Below are positions 1 through 8,362 of a stretch of DNA of 64,000 nucleotides, one piece after another. Position 1 is the stretch's first letter. Each line of letters opens with the position of its first letter. The position numbers and the translations under genes are program-made. The notes under the pieces are model-generated. The model worked only from the letters and a program-made list of their open reading frames with translations, did not search any database and was not told the origin of the DNA. The DNA is from Lachnospiraceae bacterium (GTDB lineage: Bacteria; Bacillota; Clostridia; Lachnospirales; Lachnospiraceae), in the NCBI GenBank assembly GCA_017520425.1, contig JAFXFO010000017.1, positions 1-64,000 of the forward strand, written 5' to 3'.

Positions 1-37
1 ATGAATTTCCAACATACTTACAGAAGGGAGAGAAAGG

Positions 38-385
38 ATGTCTCAAGATAAATTAAGTCTGGTAAAGAAGTTCCGGTTGAGTCCAAGAGAAGCAACTATA
101 CTGGCAGATAAAGCACAGCAAGCAAATATGACAGAATCAGAATATCTGAGACTTATGATATCTCAGAAGCCAAGCGATTATTCGGAGATTAGGATATTGT
201 TGAAGGAGCTTATTAATGAAGTAAACCATATTGGTACAAATATTAATCAGATTGTTCACAATCATAATTCTGGCATATATTCAGAGGATGACAAAGAACG
301 TCTGGTAGCTTATATGCGCAAACTGAATACGGAAGTGAACAACGTATACAAAACTGTAAACGGTGGAAAGTTTAGAAACGAGTAA
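38..385 (+). CDS. mobC: MobC-like relaxosome accessory protein
   Basis: Small basic protein of 115 residues matching the bacterial mobilisation protein MobC family, which helps a relaxase open DNA at oriT during conjugative mobilisation. The family signature is the segment around residues 64-78 (IGTNINQIVHNHN), and the N-terminal half reads like a ribbon-helix-helix fold (FRLSPREATILADKA, then MTESEYLRLMI). An AAGGGAG ribosome site lies 7 bases before the ATG. In intact elements a relaxase gene normally follows at once, often overlapping; here none follows, so this is probably the remaining part of a mobilisation module. The window begins only 37 bases upstream, so the oriT side cannot be judged. 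Family assignment is fairly sure; activity is doubtful without the relaxase. Confidence 0.8.
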   Translation: MSQDKLSLVKKFRLSPREATILADKAQQANMTESEYLRLMISQKPSDYSEIRILLKELINEVNHIGTNINQIVHNHNSGIYSEDDKERLVAYMRKLNTEVNNVYKTVNGGKFRNE

Positions 386-526
386 GAGGAAATTTTTTCT
401 CACCGGAATCATTGCTTTTTCCAATTCATAGTTGTATCATTAAGACAAGAAGTCATTGAGACTTATAAGGACGAAAAGATGCAGAAGCGATTATGGAAGG
501 AGGGAAGCTTTGAACAAGGAATTTGA
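386..526 (+). pseudogene. Possible 3' remnant of a lost mobile-element gene
   Basis: After the mobC stop the same frame stays open for 46 codons with no usable start, and ends at TGA 524-526. Its last part (VIETYKDEKMQKRLWKEG) reads like genuine protein, and its stop overlaps the start of the next small gene by 17 bases, as in translationally coupled pairs. I read it as the truncated end of a gene whose 5' part was lost, perhaps together with the missing relaxase. The family is not recognised and the call rests only on coding-like appearance and gene overlap. Confidence 0.25.
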
Positions 527-704
527 ACGCTGCTGCACATTCCTGGCCGAGATGATGGAGAAGTACGGAGCATTGGTTTTGCGAGATATCGCAGTAGAGA
601 TTCAGTATGAACCGGAAACTTGGTGTGATGATGCAGAGGGAAAAAGACTTCGGTATGAGGCTTATGCGAGAAGATTTATGAAGCGGTTTGAGAAAGCAGC
701 ATAA
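510..704 (+). CDS. Small mobile-element hypothetical protein
   Basis: A 64-residue acidic/basic helical protein of unknown function. I chose the TTG at 510 because a strong GGAAGGAGGG ribosome site ends 6 bases upstream; the earlier in-frame TTG at 456 has no ribosome site. The protein begins MNKEFERCCTFLAEMMEKYG and ends in a basic helix (YEAYARRFMKRFEKAA), with no membrane segment or cysteine cluster that would point to a family. It lies between mobC and the defence genes and overlaps the preceding broken frame. Such small proteins are common in conjugative and mobilisable elements, but no function can be assigned. Confidence 0.5.
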   Translation: MNKEFERCCTFLAEMMEKYGALVLRDIAVEIQYEPETWCDDAEGKRLRYEAYARRFMKRFEKAA

Positions 705-1019
705 GTATTACCAGCATCCTGCGAGAGTGGGATGTATACATACGATGGAGCGTTCAAAGTGAAATGATATAAAAACGTTTTTAAAAATTGGAAATAAGCG
801 ATGTGATAAAAGATAAACGGAATGTGGGTATATATTACCTACATTTTTTGCGTTTATAGGCGTTGTAATACATTAGGTGAGTTATAAAAATATTATTCGA
901 GACAAACATCCCACAAACTAAAACAAAAACAAAAGTGGGATAAAATGTTGACAAAACGCACGTATTTATATATTATATAGATATCCCAAAAATTAAAAGA
1001 AAAAGAAAGAGTGAGAAAA
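705..1019 (+). promoter_or_regulatory. Non-coding leader of the IetAS-like operon
   Basis: About 315 AT-rich bases without a gene. The 3' third contains a sigma-A type promoter (TTGACA 948-953, 17-base spacer, TATTAT 971-976). Two imperfect copies of a leader sequence flank it: one at 908-947, the other at 983-1022, the latter running into the ATPase start codon. In the first copy ATCCCAC and GTGGGAT (908-914 and 935-941) can also pair as a stem. The 5' part (705-900) shows nothing I can interpret. Confidence 0.55.
948..976 (+). promoter_or_regulatory. Promoter for the AAA+/subtilase operon
   Basis: A perfect -35 hexamer TTGACA (948-953) and a good -10 TATTAT (971-976) are separated by exactly 17 bases and lie about 45 bases before the ATPase start. 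No other convincing promoter is seen in this gap. Confidence 0.7.
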
Positions 1020-2111
1020 ATGACTTATGAATATGTGCCCAAATTAGTTAGAGCAGCAATTAATAATGATAAAAAGAATGTTGAGTCAATAGCGCTTCTT
1101 ATGGGGCGCAAACTAAAAAAGGAAGCTCCGGATGTAGCGGCAGAAATAATGAAAATATTGGCATGTTCTAATACGGGAACGGATGTGATGAGAAGTATTG
1201 AGATGTCTCCGCTTCCAGTAGATAAAGAAACTAGGAGCCAGTTGGTTAAGATTGAAGAACCTATTTCATTAGAAGAACCGATACTTGAAGAGTGTGTCAA
1301 GGAAGAATTGAACCATTTTTTGAGAGAAAGAGAGCTAATAGATAGATTTTTAGAAGAAGATATTGTGCCGTCTAACAGTATACTTTTACATGGTAGACCG
1401 GGAGTTGGAAAAACCTATATTGCAAAGTGGCTTTCATATAAACTTAATATGCCAATTATTACATTAGATTTAGCAAATTCAATTTCGAGTTATTTGGGAA
1501 GAAGCGGACAGAATATAAAAAGTATTTTTCAATATGCAAAAGAGCAAAATGTTATATTGTTTTTGGACGAAATAGATGCAATAGCTAAGAGAAGAGATGA
1601 TGCATCTGATTTGGGAGAATTAAAAAGACTTGTCAATGTATTGCTTAAAGAATTAGAAGAATGCCCGGTTACGTGTGTGGTTATAGGAGCGACGAATCAT
1701 CCGGAATTATTGGATAAAGCGATATGGAGACGATTCGATAGGAATATTGAAATTCCTATGCCAGAATTTGAACAACGTCAACAGTTGATTGAGAGAGGAT
1801 TAAGGACTTATATTAAGGAAATAGACGAAGGAATTATTAAGATTCTTGTTGATGGAACAAATGGTGTTTCGGCAGCTGATTTATGCAAGATGTGTGAGCA
1901 TATAAAGAGAAAAACTATAATTTATTCAGAGCAATCAATATCTGTATTAGCGTTAAAAGAGTATTGCGAATATGCGGGATTGAAGACCAAAGAACAAAAA
2001 ATAGCAATTTGTAAGTCGTTAAAAGAAAACTGCGGTAAGATTTCGGTAAAAAGAATCTCGGAATTAACGGGTATACCAACTTCTTCTGTAGATAGATACT
2101 TAAAGGAGTGA
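1020..2111 (+). CDS. ietA: IetA-like AAA+ ATPase (anti-phage pair, ATPase component)
   Basis: AAA+ ATPase of 363 residues that with the downstream subtilisin-like protease matches the layout of IetAS, a two-gene anti-phage/toxin-antitoxin-like system. Walker A GRPGVGKT lies at residues 125-132, Walker B LFLDEIDA near 180-187, sensor-1 GATN near 223 and the arginine-finger segment WRRFD near 236-240, so the ATPase looks active. The N-terminal 100 residues are helical and resemble the substrate or partner domain of this class. The last 25 residues (ISELTGIPTSSVDRYL) look like a small helix-turn-helix. I prefer ATG 1020 over the GTG at 1011; neither has a strong ribosome site. The protease starts 5 bases after the stop. 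A CDC48/FtsH role is unlikely given the single AAA module and the partner. The exact family needs a profile search. Confidence 0.8.
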   Translation: MTYEYVPKLVRAAINNDKKNVESIALLMGRKLKKEAPDVAAEIMKILACSNTGTDVMRSIEMSPLPVDKETRSQLVKIEEPISLEEPILEECVKEELNHFLRERELIDRFLEEDIVPSNSILLHGRPGVGKTYIAKWLSYKLNMPIITLDLANSISSYLGRSGQNIKSIFQYAKEQNVILFLDEIDAIAKRRDDASDLGELKRLVNVLLKELEECPVTCVVIGATNHPELLDKAIWRRFDRNIEIPMPEFEQRQQLIERGLRTYIKEIDEGIIKILVDGTNGVSAADLCKMCEHIKRKTIIYSEQSISVLALKEYCEYAGLKTKEQKIAICKSLKENCGKISVKRISELTGIPTSSVDRYLKE

Positions 2112-2115
2112 TTTG

Positions 2116-4404
2116 ATGAAAGATACTGGAAAACATCCTATTTTAGCAAATGGTCAGTATTATATACAACCTCTGGTGAAAAAGACGGGAGGTGGATATT
2201 CGAACTTACCACACGAATATGTGGAAGCTAAAGAGAGATTATGTGCAGATATTGAAAAAATACAAGAGGCATTTGAAAATCACGATGAGATTTTTGTCTC
2301 AAGCAAAGTTGTGTGCATACGTTTGGAACCTAAATACGAAGCGAAGTCTTATACACCGACATCTTTGGTAGCGGATTCGAAAATGCGGCTGATAGGGGGA
2401 CGAAAGTATACTATAGACGAGAAAAACAATACAAAAGGAAAGATGTATTTTGTAAGAACAACAAAAGAAGAATTAGAAGAGTTAAAGAGCAAATTTACTT
2501 CTGGAAGAAAAGACAATGTTAAAAAATGGAAAGAACAGGTCTGTACAATTAAAAGTATAGATTTATTACACCCGGAAGAAAAGACTATGGGATTTCCTGA
2601 TGGATGGGAAAATGGAACGGTAGAGGTAGTAATCCATCCTCTTGATACAGATAGAGAGCAAGCTATAAATGGATTTTTTGAGACGACACAATTAGAAAAA
2701 GATAAGGCTGCAATACGTACTTATGAAGATGGACTTACATTTGTATGTATTAATATGGATAAAGAATCTGTAAAACGAGCAGGAAAGTATAATCCGTTAA
2801 GAAGTATTAAGCCTATGTATGATAATTGGGAAGAGCAATTGCGTGCAGGATATATGGTTGCACCTGCTCCTCAGCTTCCAGAAATAGTTATGAAGTCTAA
2901 TATTAAAGTAGGTGTTTTTGATGGAGGAGTAAAATCGGGTACACGTTTGTTGGATCCATATGTAACTAATTATGACATGGTCGATGATACAGCTGTGGAA
3001 AATGCACAAGATCATGCATCAGGAGTGTGTGGAGCAATTCTTTACGGAACAAATTTGCGTGGTAAAACGGAGAAGGATAAAGTTGATAATCCGGTTGTGT
3101 CCGTAGAATCATTTAGAGTATTTCCGACAAAAAAGACAGGAGATGCAGAGGCGGATTGGCAAATGTATACCACCATAGATGTGATAGAAAAGGTTGTTTC
3201 GGAACGGAGGGATATAAAGTTATTTAATCTGTCAATGGGTCCAAGAGGTGCAATTATAGATGATGAGATAAATAGGTTTACATATGTTTGTGATAAACTT
3301 ACATATGATGTGGAAGAAGATGAGGTAAATCCTTTATTTTGCGTGGCAGCAGGGAATGATGGAGCATTCGAAACACCTATGAATAGAATTCAGTCACCTG
3401 CTGATATGGTAAATGGACTTGCTGTGGGGGCTTATACTATTTCTTCTTTGGGAGATAAATATAGGGCTTCTTATAGTTGTGTAGGGCCAGGAAGGGAAGG
3501 CGCTAAAATTAAACCAGATATTTTAGAGTTTGGTGGTAGTGTCGATATGCCGTTTATAACTTCAAAAACAGGTAATGAAATAACGGGTACACTTGGAACT
3601 AGTTTAGCAGCACCTGTAGTTGCTGGAAAAATCGGAAGACTTATGGCAGCGTCAGATCACATTGTTCCACATTTGGGTCGAGCATTAATAATTCATAATG
3701 CGGAAAATGATGGACTTGAAGGAAATAATGAGAATGGATTCGGATTTTGCACCTTAGAAGTTGATGATTTGTTGAATTGTACAGACAACAAAGTGACGAT
3801 TCTTTATGAGGGAGAAATAACATCATCTGCGACAGTTAGACTTCCTGTATTTATGCCTGAAGTAAATGCGATTCGAGGAAAAGCAAACATTAGATGGACA
3901 ATTTGTACGGTGGTTAATCCAAATCTTAATGATCCAGATGCTTATACCAATAATTGCATAGAAGATACTTTTTATCCGAATGAAATGAGATTTCCATTTA
4001 GAAAGCCAGGATGTAGTGAGAAAAAAATAAATCTTCTAGATCCTAGTGGAATTGAAATGGCTAGGCATCTAATTAATGAAGGGTATATAAAGTCCGATTT
4101 GCCAGTATCTAAGCCTGCAAAAAGGAATTTTGCTGAAGCTGATTTGAGAAATAGTGATTTTAAATGGGATACCATTATACGTAAAGAAGCTTCTATGTAT
4201 TGTAGTTCATTATTGAATCCGTTTATTTCATTGCATGCAATTGGTCGCGATTCCTATGAACATGAAAAGATTAAATACTTTGTGGTTATAACGGTAGACG
4301 TGCCAAGGTTTAAAGGTAGTTTATATGACCATATTGTGCAGACGTACAATAATCTTACTCCGATACAAATTCAGAATGTAAATAGAGTAATGACACAAGT
4401 ATGA
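2116..4404 (+). CDS. ietS: IetS-like subtilisin-family (S8) serine protease
   Basis: Protein of 762 residues with a complete subtilase catalytic set: Asp269 in KVGVFDGG, His300 in QDHASGVCG, oxyanion Asn414 in VAAGNDG and Ser496 in GTLGTSLAAP. About 265 residues precede the protease core and about 250 follow it. There is no signal peptide, so it should act in the cytoplasm, unlike secreted subtilisins. The first 250 residues have the mixed alpha/beta character seen in AAA-partnered subtilases and probably contact the ATPase. The ATG at 2116 follows AAAGGAG by 7 bases, and the gap to the ATPase stop is 4 bases, so the pair is co-translated. In the model for this family the ATPase restrains or directs the protease until phage infection; that role here is inference from pairing and location in a mobile element. 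Confidence 0.85.
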   Translation: MKDTGKHPILANGQYYIQPLVKKTGGGYSNLPHEYVEAKERLCADIEKIQEAFENHDEIFVSSKVVCIRLEPKYEAKSYTPTSLVADSKMRLIGGRKYTIDEKNNTKGKMYFVRTTKEELEELKSKFTSGRKDNVKKWKEQVCTIKSIDLLHPEEKTMGFPDGWENGTVEVVIHPLDTDREQAINGFFETTQLEKDKAAIRTYEDGLTFVCINMDKESVKRAGKYNPLRSIKPMYDNWEEQLRAGYMVAPAPQLPEIVMKSNIKVGVFDGGVKSGTRLLDPYVTNYDMVDDTAVENAQDHASGVCGAILYGTNLRGKTEKDKVDNPVVSVESFRVFPTKKTGDAEADWQMYTTIDVIEKVVSERRDIKLFNLSMGPRGAIIDDEINRFTYVCDKLTYDVEEDEVNPLFCVAAGNDGAFETPMNRIQSPADMVNGLAVGAYTISSLGDKYRASYSCVGPGREGAKIKPDILEFGGSVDMPFITSKTGNEITGTLGTSLAAPVVAGKIGRLMAASDHIVPHLGRALIIHNAENDGLEGNNENGFGFCTLEVDDLLNCTDNKVTILYEGEITSSATVRLPVFMPEVNAIRGKANIRWTICTVVNPNLNDPDAYTNNCIEDTFYPNEMRFPFRKPGCSEKKINLLDPSGIEMARHLINEGYIKSDLPVSKPAKRNFAEADLRNSDFKWDTIIRKEASMYCSSLLNPFISLHAIGRDSYEHEKIKYFVVITVDVPRFKGSLYDHIVQTYNNLTPIQIQNVNRVMTQV

Positions 4405-4417
4405 TAAGTAAGAAGGT

Positions 4418-4442
4418 TGGCGGTCAAGATGGCCGCCATTTT
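4418..4442 (+). terminator. Intrinsic terminator after the protease gene
   Basis: TGGCGGTC (4418-4425), a 5-base loop, then GGCCGCCA (4431-4438) form an 8-bp stem with one G-U pair, followed by TTTT. It ends the ATPase/protease operon and separates it from the DUF4238 gene. Confidence 0.7.
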
Positions 4443-4524
4443 CTGGTTGAACAAGGGTTGGAACAATGATATAATTCTGTTGGGACAAAAAGATTTGGGG
4501 ATTTTGATAAAGGAGCGAGACAGT

Positions 4525-5520
4525 ATGGCTGAAAAAGTAAAAAATGAACATTATGTTCCACAGAGATATTTGAAGCATTTTGCAAACGGTGAAAACTTTT
4601 TTGTGTTTGATAAAGAAAAGACGGAAAAAAGACCTGGAAATGTTGAAAATTATGCTTGTGAAAGATTTTTTTACGATGTTGATTTTGATGCTTTAAAAAA
4701 AGAAAAATTGGAACAAGATCCGGATTTCGAATTTGATCCGGAGATGGAACAGGTAATGCAAACAATTGATGTTCAGCATATAGAGCATTGGTTTGGTCAA
4801 AATGTTGAGACATGGTTATTTGATCCCATTAGTAAAATTATATCAACATATGTTATGGCTAATCCAAAGAATATAGAAAATATGGTTGCAATGACAGATG
4901 ATGATATGAATCATATTTCGTTGTATTTGGCAATTCAAATGATCAGGTCTAAAGAGTTTAGAGAAAATATAAAAGAAATGTATGAAAGATTACCGTTGCT
5001 ACTTATGAAGAAAATTGCAAAGACGGATGAAGAAAGGGAATATATTAACTCGATAGAATTAGAGATAAAAAATAAAAATCATTTGAAATTGCTTCACGCT
5101 CAATTTTTAATGGATGAGGAAATGGTATCGGATATTGCTGTTCGTTTGAGAAGTAGAATTTGGGTCATAGGTTACAATAAGACAGATATTCCATTTATTA
5201 CTTCAGACAATCCAGTGGTTAAATATGGTCATTCTGGATTTAATGGTATAAATAGTAAAGGTATTGAAATAGCATTTCCTATAAGTCCGAAGTTGATTTT
5301 GATATTGGCGGATATTGAAGAATTTGGTGGATTGCTACCTTTTCATAATCACTTTGTGGAAATCCCGTCTGAAGAAGTGCATTACTATAATTCTTTACAG
5401 GTAATACAAAGTTACAGATACATATTTAGTAAGCAAGATGAGTGGGAGTTTGTGGGAAAAATGTTGAAGAATAATCCGAAATTAAAGGATATTAAACACA
5501 AGAGATTTTTGATGTCATGA
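4525..5520 (+). CDS. DUF4238 domain protein
   Basis: Protein of 331 residues whose N-terminus has the DUF4238 hallmark NEHYVPQRYLKHFA (residues 6-19), followed by FFVFDKEK and a mostly helical body. A second conserved-looking block is ITSDNPVVKYG near residue 230. The function of the family is unknown; members are frequent in accessory and defence islands. The start is ATG 4525, 9 bases after AAAGGAG; the frame extends upstream to 4417 but that part overlaps the terminator stem and lacks a ribosome site. The gene stands alone between the terminator and the recombinase, with the AT-rich codon use of the neighbouring defence pair. A defence role is only guilt by association. Confidence 0.75.
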   Translation: MAEKVKNEHYVPQRYLKHFANGENFFVFDKEKTEKRPGNVENYACERFFYDVDFDALKKEKLEQDPDFEFDPEMEQVMQTIDVQHIEHWFGQNVETWLFDPISKIISTYVMANPKNIENMVAMTDDDMNHISLYLAIQMIRSKEFRENIKEMYERLPLLLMKKIAKTDEEREYINSIELEIKNKNHLKLLHAQFLMDEEMVSDIAVRLRSRIWVIGYNKTDIPFITSDNPVVKYGHSGFNGINSKGIEIAFPISPKLILILADIEEFGGLLPFHNHFVEIPSEEVHYYNSLQVIQSYRYIFSKQDEWEFVGKMLKNNPKLKDIKHKRFLMS

Positions 5521-5548
5521 AAATCATTTTTTTACGAGGAGGTATCCC

Positions 5549-7222
5549 ATGAAAAAACAACAGAAATGCTACATCTACACCCGTGTATCCACCTCCATGC
5601 AGGTAGATGGTTACAGCTTAGATGCGCAAAAAGATAAATTGCATAAATACGCCGATTACCAGGATATGATTATCGCCGGAGAATACTCTGATGAAGGTAA
5701 ATCCGGTAAAAGTGTGGAAGGTCGCCCGCAGTTTCAGCAGATGCTTCAGGACATTGAATCGTGTAAAGATAACATCGATTTCGTACTTGTATTCAAATTA
5801 TCACGATTCGGACGAAACGCAGCGGATGTATTATCTTCCCTTCAGAGAATGCAGGATTTTGGTGTTAATCTTATCTGTGTGGAAGATGGTATCGACAGTT
5901 CAAAAGATGCAGGTAAACTGATGATTTCCGTGTTATCTGCGGTGGCTGAAATTGAGCGTGAGAATATATTAGTTCAAACTATGGAAGGACGCAGACAGAA
6001 AGCAAGAGAAGGTAAATGGAATGGCGGCTTTGCTCCTTACGGTTATCAGCTTATCAATGGCGAATTGCATATTGCTGAGGATGAAGCAGAGGTTATTCGC
6101 ATTATCTATGATAAATTTGCCAATACCACCATGGGAATAGCAGCGATTGCCACATTCCTAAACAACAGCGGATACAAGAAAAAGCTTCGCCAGAACAATA
6201 CCATAGAAGGCTTTTCCACATCCTTTGTAAAAGGTGTACTAGATAATCCGGTGTACTGTGGCAAGCTTGCTTTTGGCAGAAGAAAGAATGAGAAGATTCC
6301 GGGTACAAGGAATGAGTACCATATTGTAAAGCAGGACAAGTATATGCTAAATGACGGTATTCATGAAGCGATTGTATCCGAAGAATTGTGGAATCAGGTG
6401 CATAAAAAGAGACAGGAAACCGGAGTTACCAACATCAAAACTCACAGCTTGGATCACGAGCATATTTTATCCGGTATTATCAAATGTCCTATCTGCGGAA
6501 GTGGTATGTATGGCAATGTAAATCGTAAAAAACATCCCGACGGCGGACATTACAGAGATTATTTTTACTATGCCTGCAAGCACAGAACCTTTGTGAACGG
6601 TCATAAATGTACTTACCGTAAGCAGTGGAGTGAGGATAAAATCAACGCAGCTGTAGAAGAGGTGATTCGTAAACTGGTAAACAATCCAAAGTTCAAAACG
6701 GAGATACAGAAGCACATCGGACAAAGTATTGATACGCAGGAGCTGGATAAAGAGCATACAGGCTTACAGGAGCGGTTAAAGCAGGTAACCGGTGTCAAGA
6801 ATAAGTTGGCGAATCAGATGGATAACTTGTCTGTGTCGGATAAACATTATGACAAGAAGTATGAGGATATGCAGGTGCGTCTGGACAAGCTCTATGATGA
6901 GATAGAAGAAATTGAAACTCTGATTGAAGAAGTGGAGACCAGACTGTATAATATTAGGCAGGAGAAAATATCCGGTGACAATGTGTATCAGTTCTTATTA
7001 TTCTTCGATAAGCTGTACGACAGATTTACGGATATTGAGAAGAAAACCTTTATGAAGAGCTTCCTTGCAGATGTGAATATTTACGAGGAAGAGCAGGCGG
7101 ATGGAAGAATCCTTCGAAGTCTAAAGTTTAGATTTCCTGTCTTTTTCAATGGGAAAGAGATATACGAATTGGATTGGGACAACGAAAGTACCGTTGAGTG
7201 CGTGTGCTTATTGTCCCGATAG
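5549..7222 (+). CDS. Large serine recombinase (site-specific integrase)
   Basis: A 557-residue resolvase/invertase-type recombinase. The N-terminal catalytic domain (about 1-150) carries Ser14 in YTRVSTSMQ and the arginine block FKLSRFGRN. The recombinase domain follows (about 165-290), then a zinc ribbon (CPICGSG, near 312, with further cysteines in CKH and HKC) and a coiled coil (about 395-470). The C-terminus ends in the VECVCLLSR type seen in many clostridial element integrases. These enzymes cut attP and attB and join them through a Ser-DNA link. ATG 5549 follows GAGGAGG. The gene is the last of the AT-rich accessory block, as expected for an integrase at the end of its element; codon use is closer to the host than that of the genes before it. 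Confidence 0.93.
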   Translation: MKKQQKCYIYTRVSTSMQVDGYSLDAQKDKLHKYADYQDMIIAGEYSDEGKSGKSVEGRPQFQQMLQDIESCKDNIDFVLVFKLSRFGRNAADVLSSLQRMQDFGVNLICVEDGIDSSKDAGKLMISVLSAVAEIERENILVQTMEGRRQKAREGKWNGGFAPYGYQLINGELHIAEDEAEVIRIIYDKFANTTMGIAAIATFLNNSGYKKKLRQNNTIEGFSTSFVKGVLDNPVYCGKLAFGRRKNEKIPGTRNEYHIVKQDKYMLNDGIHEAIVSEELWNQVHKKRQETGVTNIKTHSLDHEHILSGIIKCPICGSGMYGNVNRKKHPDGGHYRDYFYYACKHRTFVNGHKCTYRKQWSEDKINAAVEEVIRKLVNNPKFKTEIQKHIGQSIDTQELDKEHTGLQERLKQVTGVKNKLANQMDNLSVSDKHYDKKYEDMQVRLDKLYDEIEEIETLIEEVETRLYNIRQEKISGDNVYQFLLFFDKLYDRFTDIEKKTFMKSFLADVNIYEEEQADGRILRSLKFRFPVFFNGKEIYELDWDNESTVECVCLLSR

Positions 7223-7294
7223 AAATTAAACTTGCTAGATTCCGGGAGGTCAGAGTGAACACGGATTGAATAGGTATAGTGAGGAAACGACAAA

Positions 7295-8347
7295 ATGGAA
7301 AAATTAAAAAGAGTTGTTTTAAACTGTTTGCTATGTATAACTGTTTTAAGTTTGACAGCATGTAGTGAGAAGGAAACAGAGCCGCAGGTAACACAGGCAA
7401 GTCCTATACCCACTCCTACGGCGGAAGCAAATCTTTCTACGGAAACCGAAGAAAATATAACGGCTATTCCGGAAGCAAACAGCGTAAATTGGGATGAGCT
7501 TCTGAAGTTTCCCGCAGAGGAAGCGGCAGGTGAAGCTAATCCGGAACATCGGATGGCCCATAATATATATGCGGATCCGGATTTGAGTACCACCTCGGGA
7601 AAATTTGATGGGTTTATGATTGATTTTAAGGCAGATCAGGCAGGAACGGCTACTTATTGGGCGCTTTGTAATTGGCAAATGAACAAAGCGGATTTGATAA
7701 GCAAGTACAATGTTATAGATGCTTATGCAGGCGCGTATGCAGGTCTGCAGATGAGGCCGGATGGTCCTAAGGCCATCATGTCGTTCTGGGAGATTAAGTA
7801 CATGGATGAGTCGGGCGCGGAAAAGAAAATCGAAGCAGAACGCGTTTATCCTTCCGGCGGTGATACAAATAAGTTCGGCGGTGAAGGAGAAGGCAGTAAT
7901 TATATCTGCGATTATGACTGGGAAGAAGGAAAGTGGTATCGTATGTACTTAAATTGTTACCGGGAGGAGGATGGCAGGACCTTTGTGGAGCAGTGGGTAG
8001 CAGATCTTTCCACGGAGGAGTGGACATTGATCAGTCGTTTTGATACGGGCCTTTATCACTCTTATTTTGAGGGAGGCATGTCGCAGTTTATGGAAAATTA
8101 TGATGGCGACTATGCGAATGAGACGAGAACCTTTGAGTATCGCAATATCTGCGTAAGAGAGTATGGGCAGGAAGATTGGACTTACATACTTACAGCGGAT
8201 TTGTCCGTAGACACCTGGTGGGACAATAAAAAGGGCAATGCATTCTTCGGAGCGACAAAGGATCGTTTTTACGGAATTGCAAACGGATATGGACCGGACG
8301 CTTTTGAAAAGGATGAAGTGGTTCGTGATACATATACAATTAATTAA
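7295..8347 (+). CDS. DUF3472-like lipoprotein
   Basis: Predicted lipoprotein of 350 residues: signal peptide with lipobox LTAC (Cys23), an S/T/P/E-rich spacer to about residue 60, then a beta-rich extracellular domain. The domain features AGLQMRPDG, a FSIWE-like strand (MSFWEIKY), GGEGEGS and a long W/Y-rich stretch ending in MENYDGD, which resemble the DUF3472 family found near carbohydrate-active proteins. Its function is unknown; binding of a glycan or cell-wall component is plausible. GTGAGG lies 12 bases before the ATG. It is the first gene with host-like composition after the recombinase, and 15 bases separate it from the M48 protease gene, suggesting one transcript. Confidence 0.7.
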   Translation: MEKLKRVVLNCLLCITVLSLTACSEKETEPQVTQASPIPTPTAEANLSTETEENITAIPEANSVNWDELLKFPAEEAAGEANPEHRMAHNIYADPDLSTTSGKFDGFMIDFKADQAGTATYWALCNWQMNKADLISKYNVIDAYAGAYAGLQMRPDGPKAIMSFWEIKYMDESGAEKKIEAERVYPSGGDTNKFGGEGEGSNYICDYDWEEGKWYRMYLNCYREEDGRTFVEQWVADLSTEEWTLISRFDTGLYHSYFEGGMSQFMENYDGDYANETRTFEYRNICVREYGQEDWTYILTADLSVDTWWDNKKGNAFFGATKDRFYGIANGYGPDAFEKDEVVRDTYTIN

Positions 8348-8362
8348 ATAAGGAGAGTACTT

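Noticed and set aside
945..980. A leader peptide of 11 codons before the AAA+ ATPase gene
   Set aside because: Its start lies upstream of the expected transcription start of the TTGACA/TATTAT promoter, so it would not be in the transcript; no ribosome site fits.
4417..4524. A longer N-terminus for the DUF4238 protein
   Set aside because: The extra 36 residues would cross the terminator stem after the protease gene, and the DUF4238 hallmark begins right after ATG 4525, which has its own AAAGGAG.
7223..7294. A tRNA gene as the integration target at the recombinase end
   Set aside because: No cloverleaf, T-loop GTTCGA-like or CCA end can be made from the gap.
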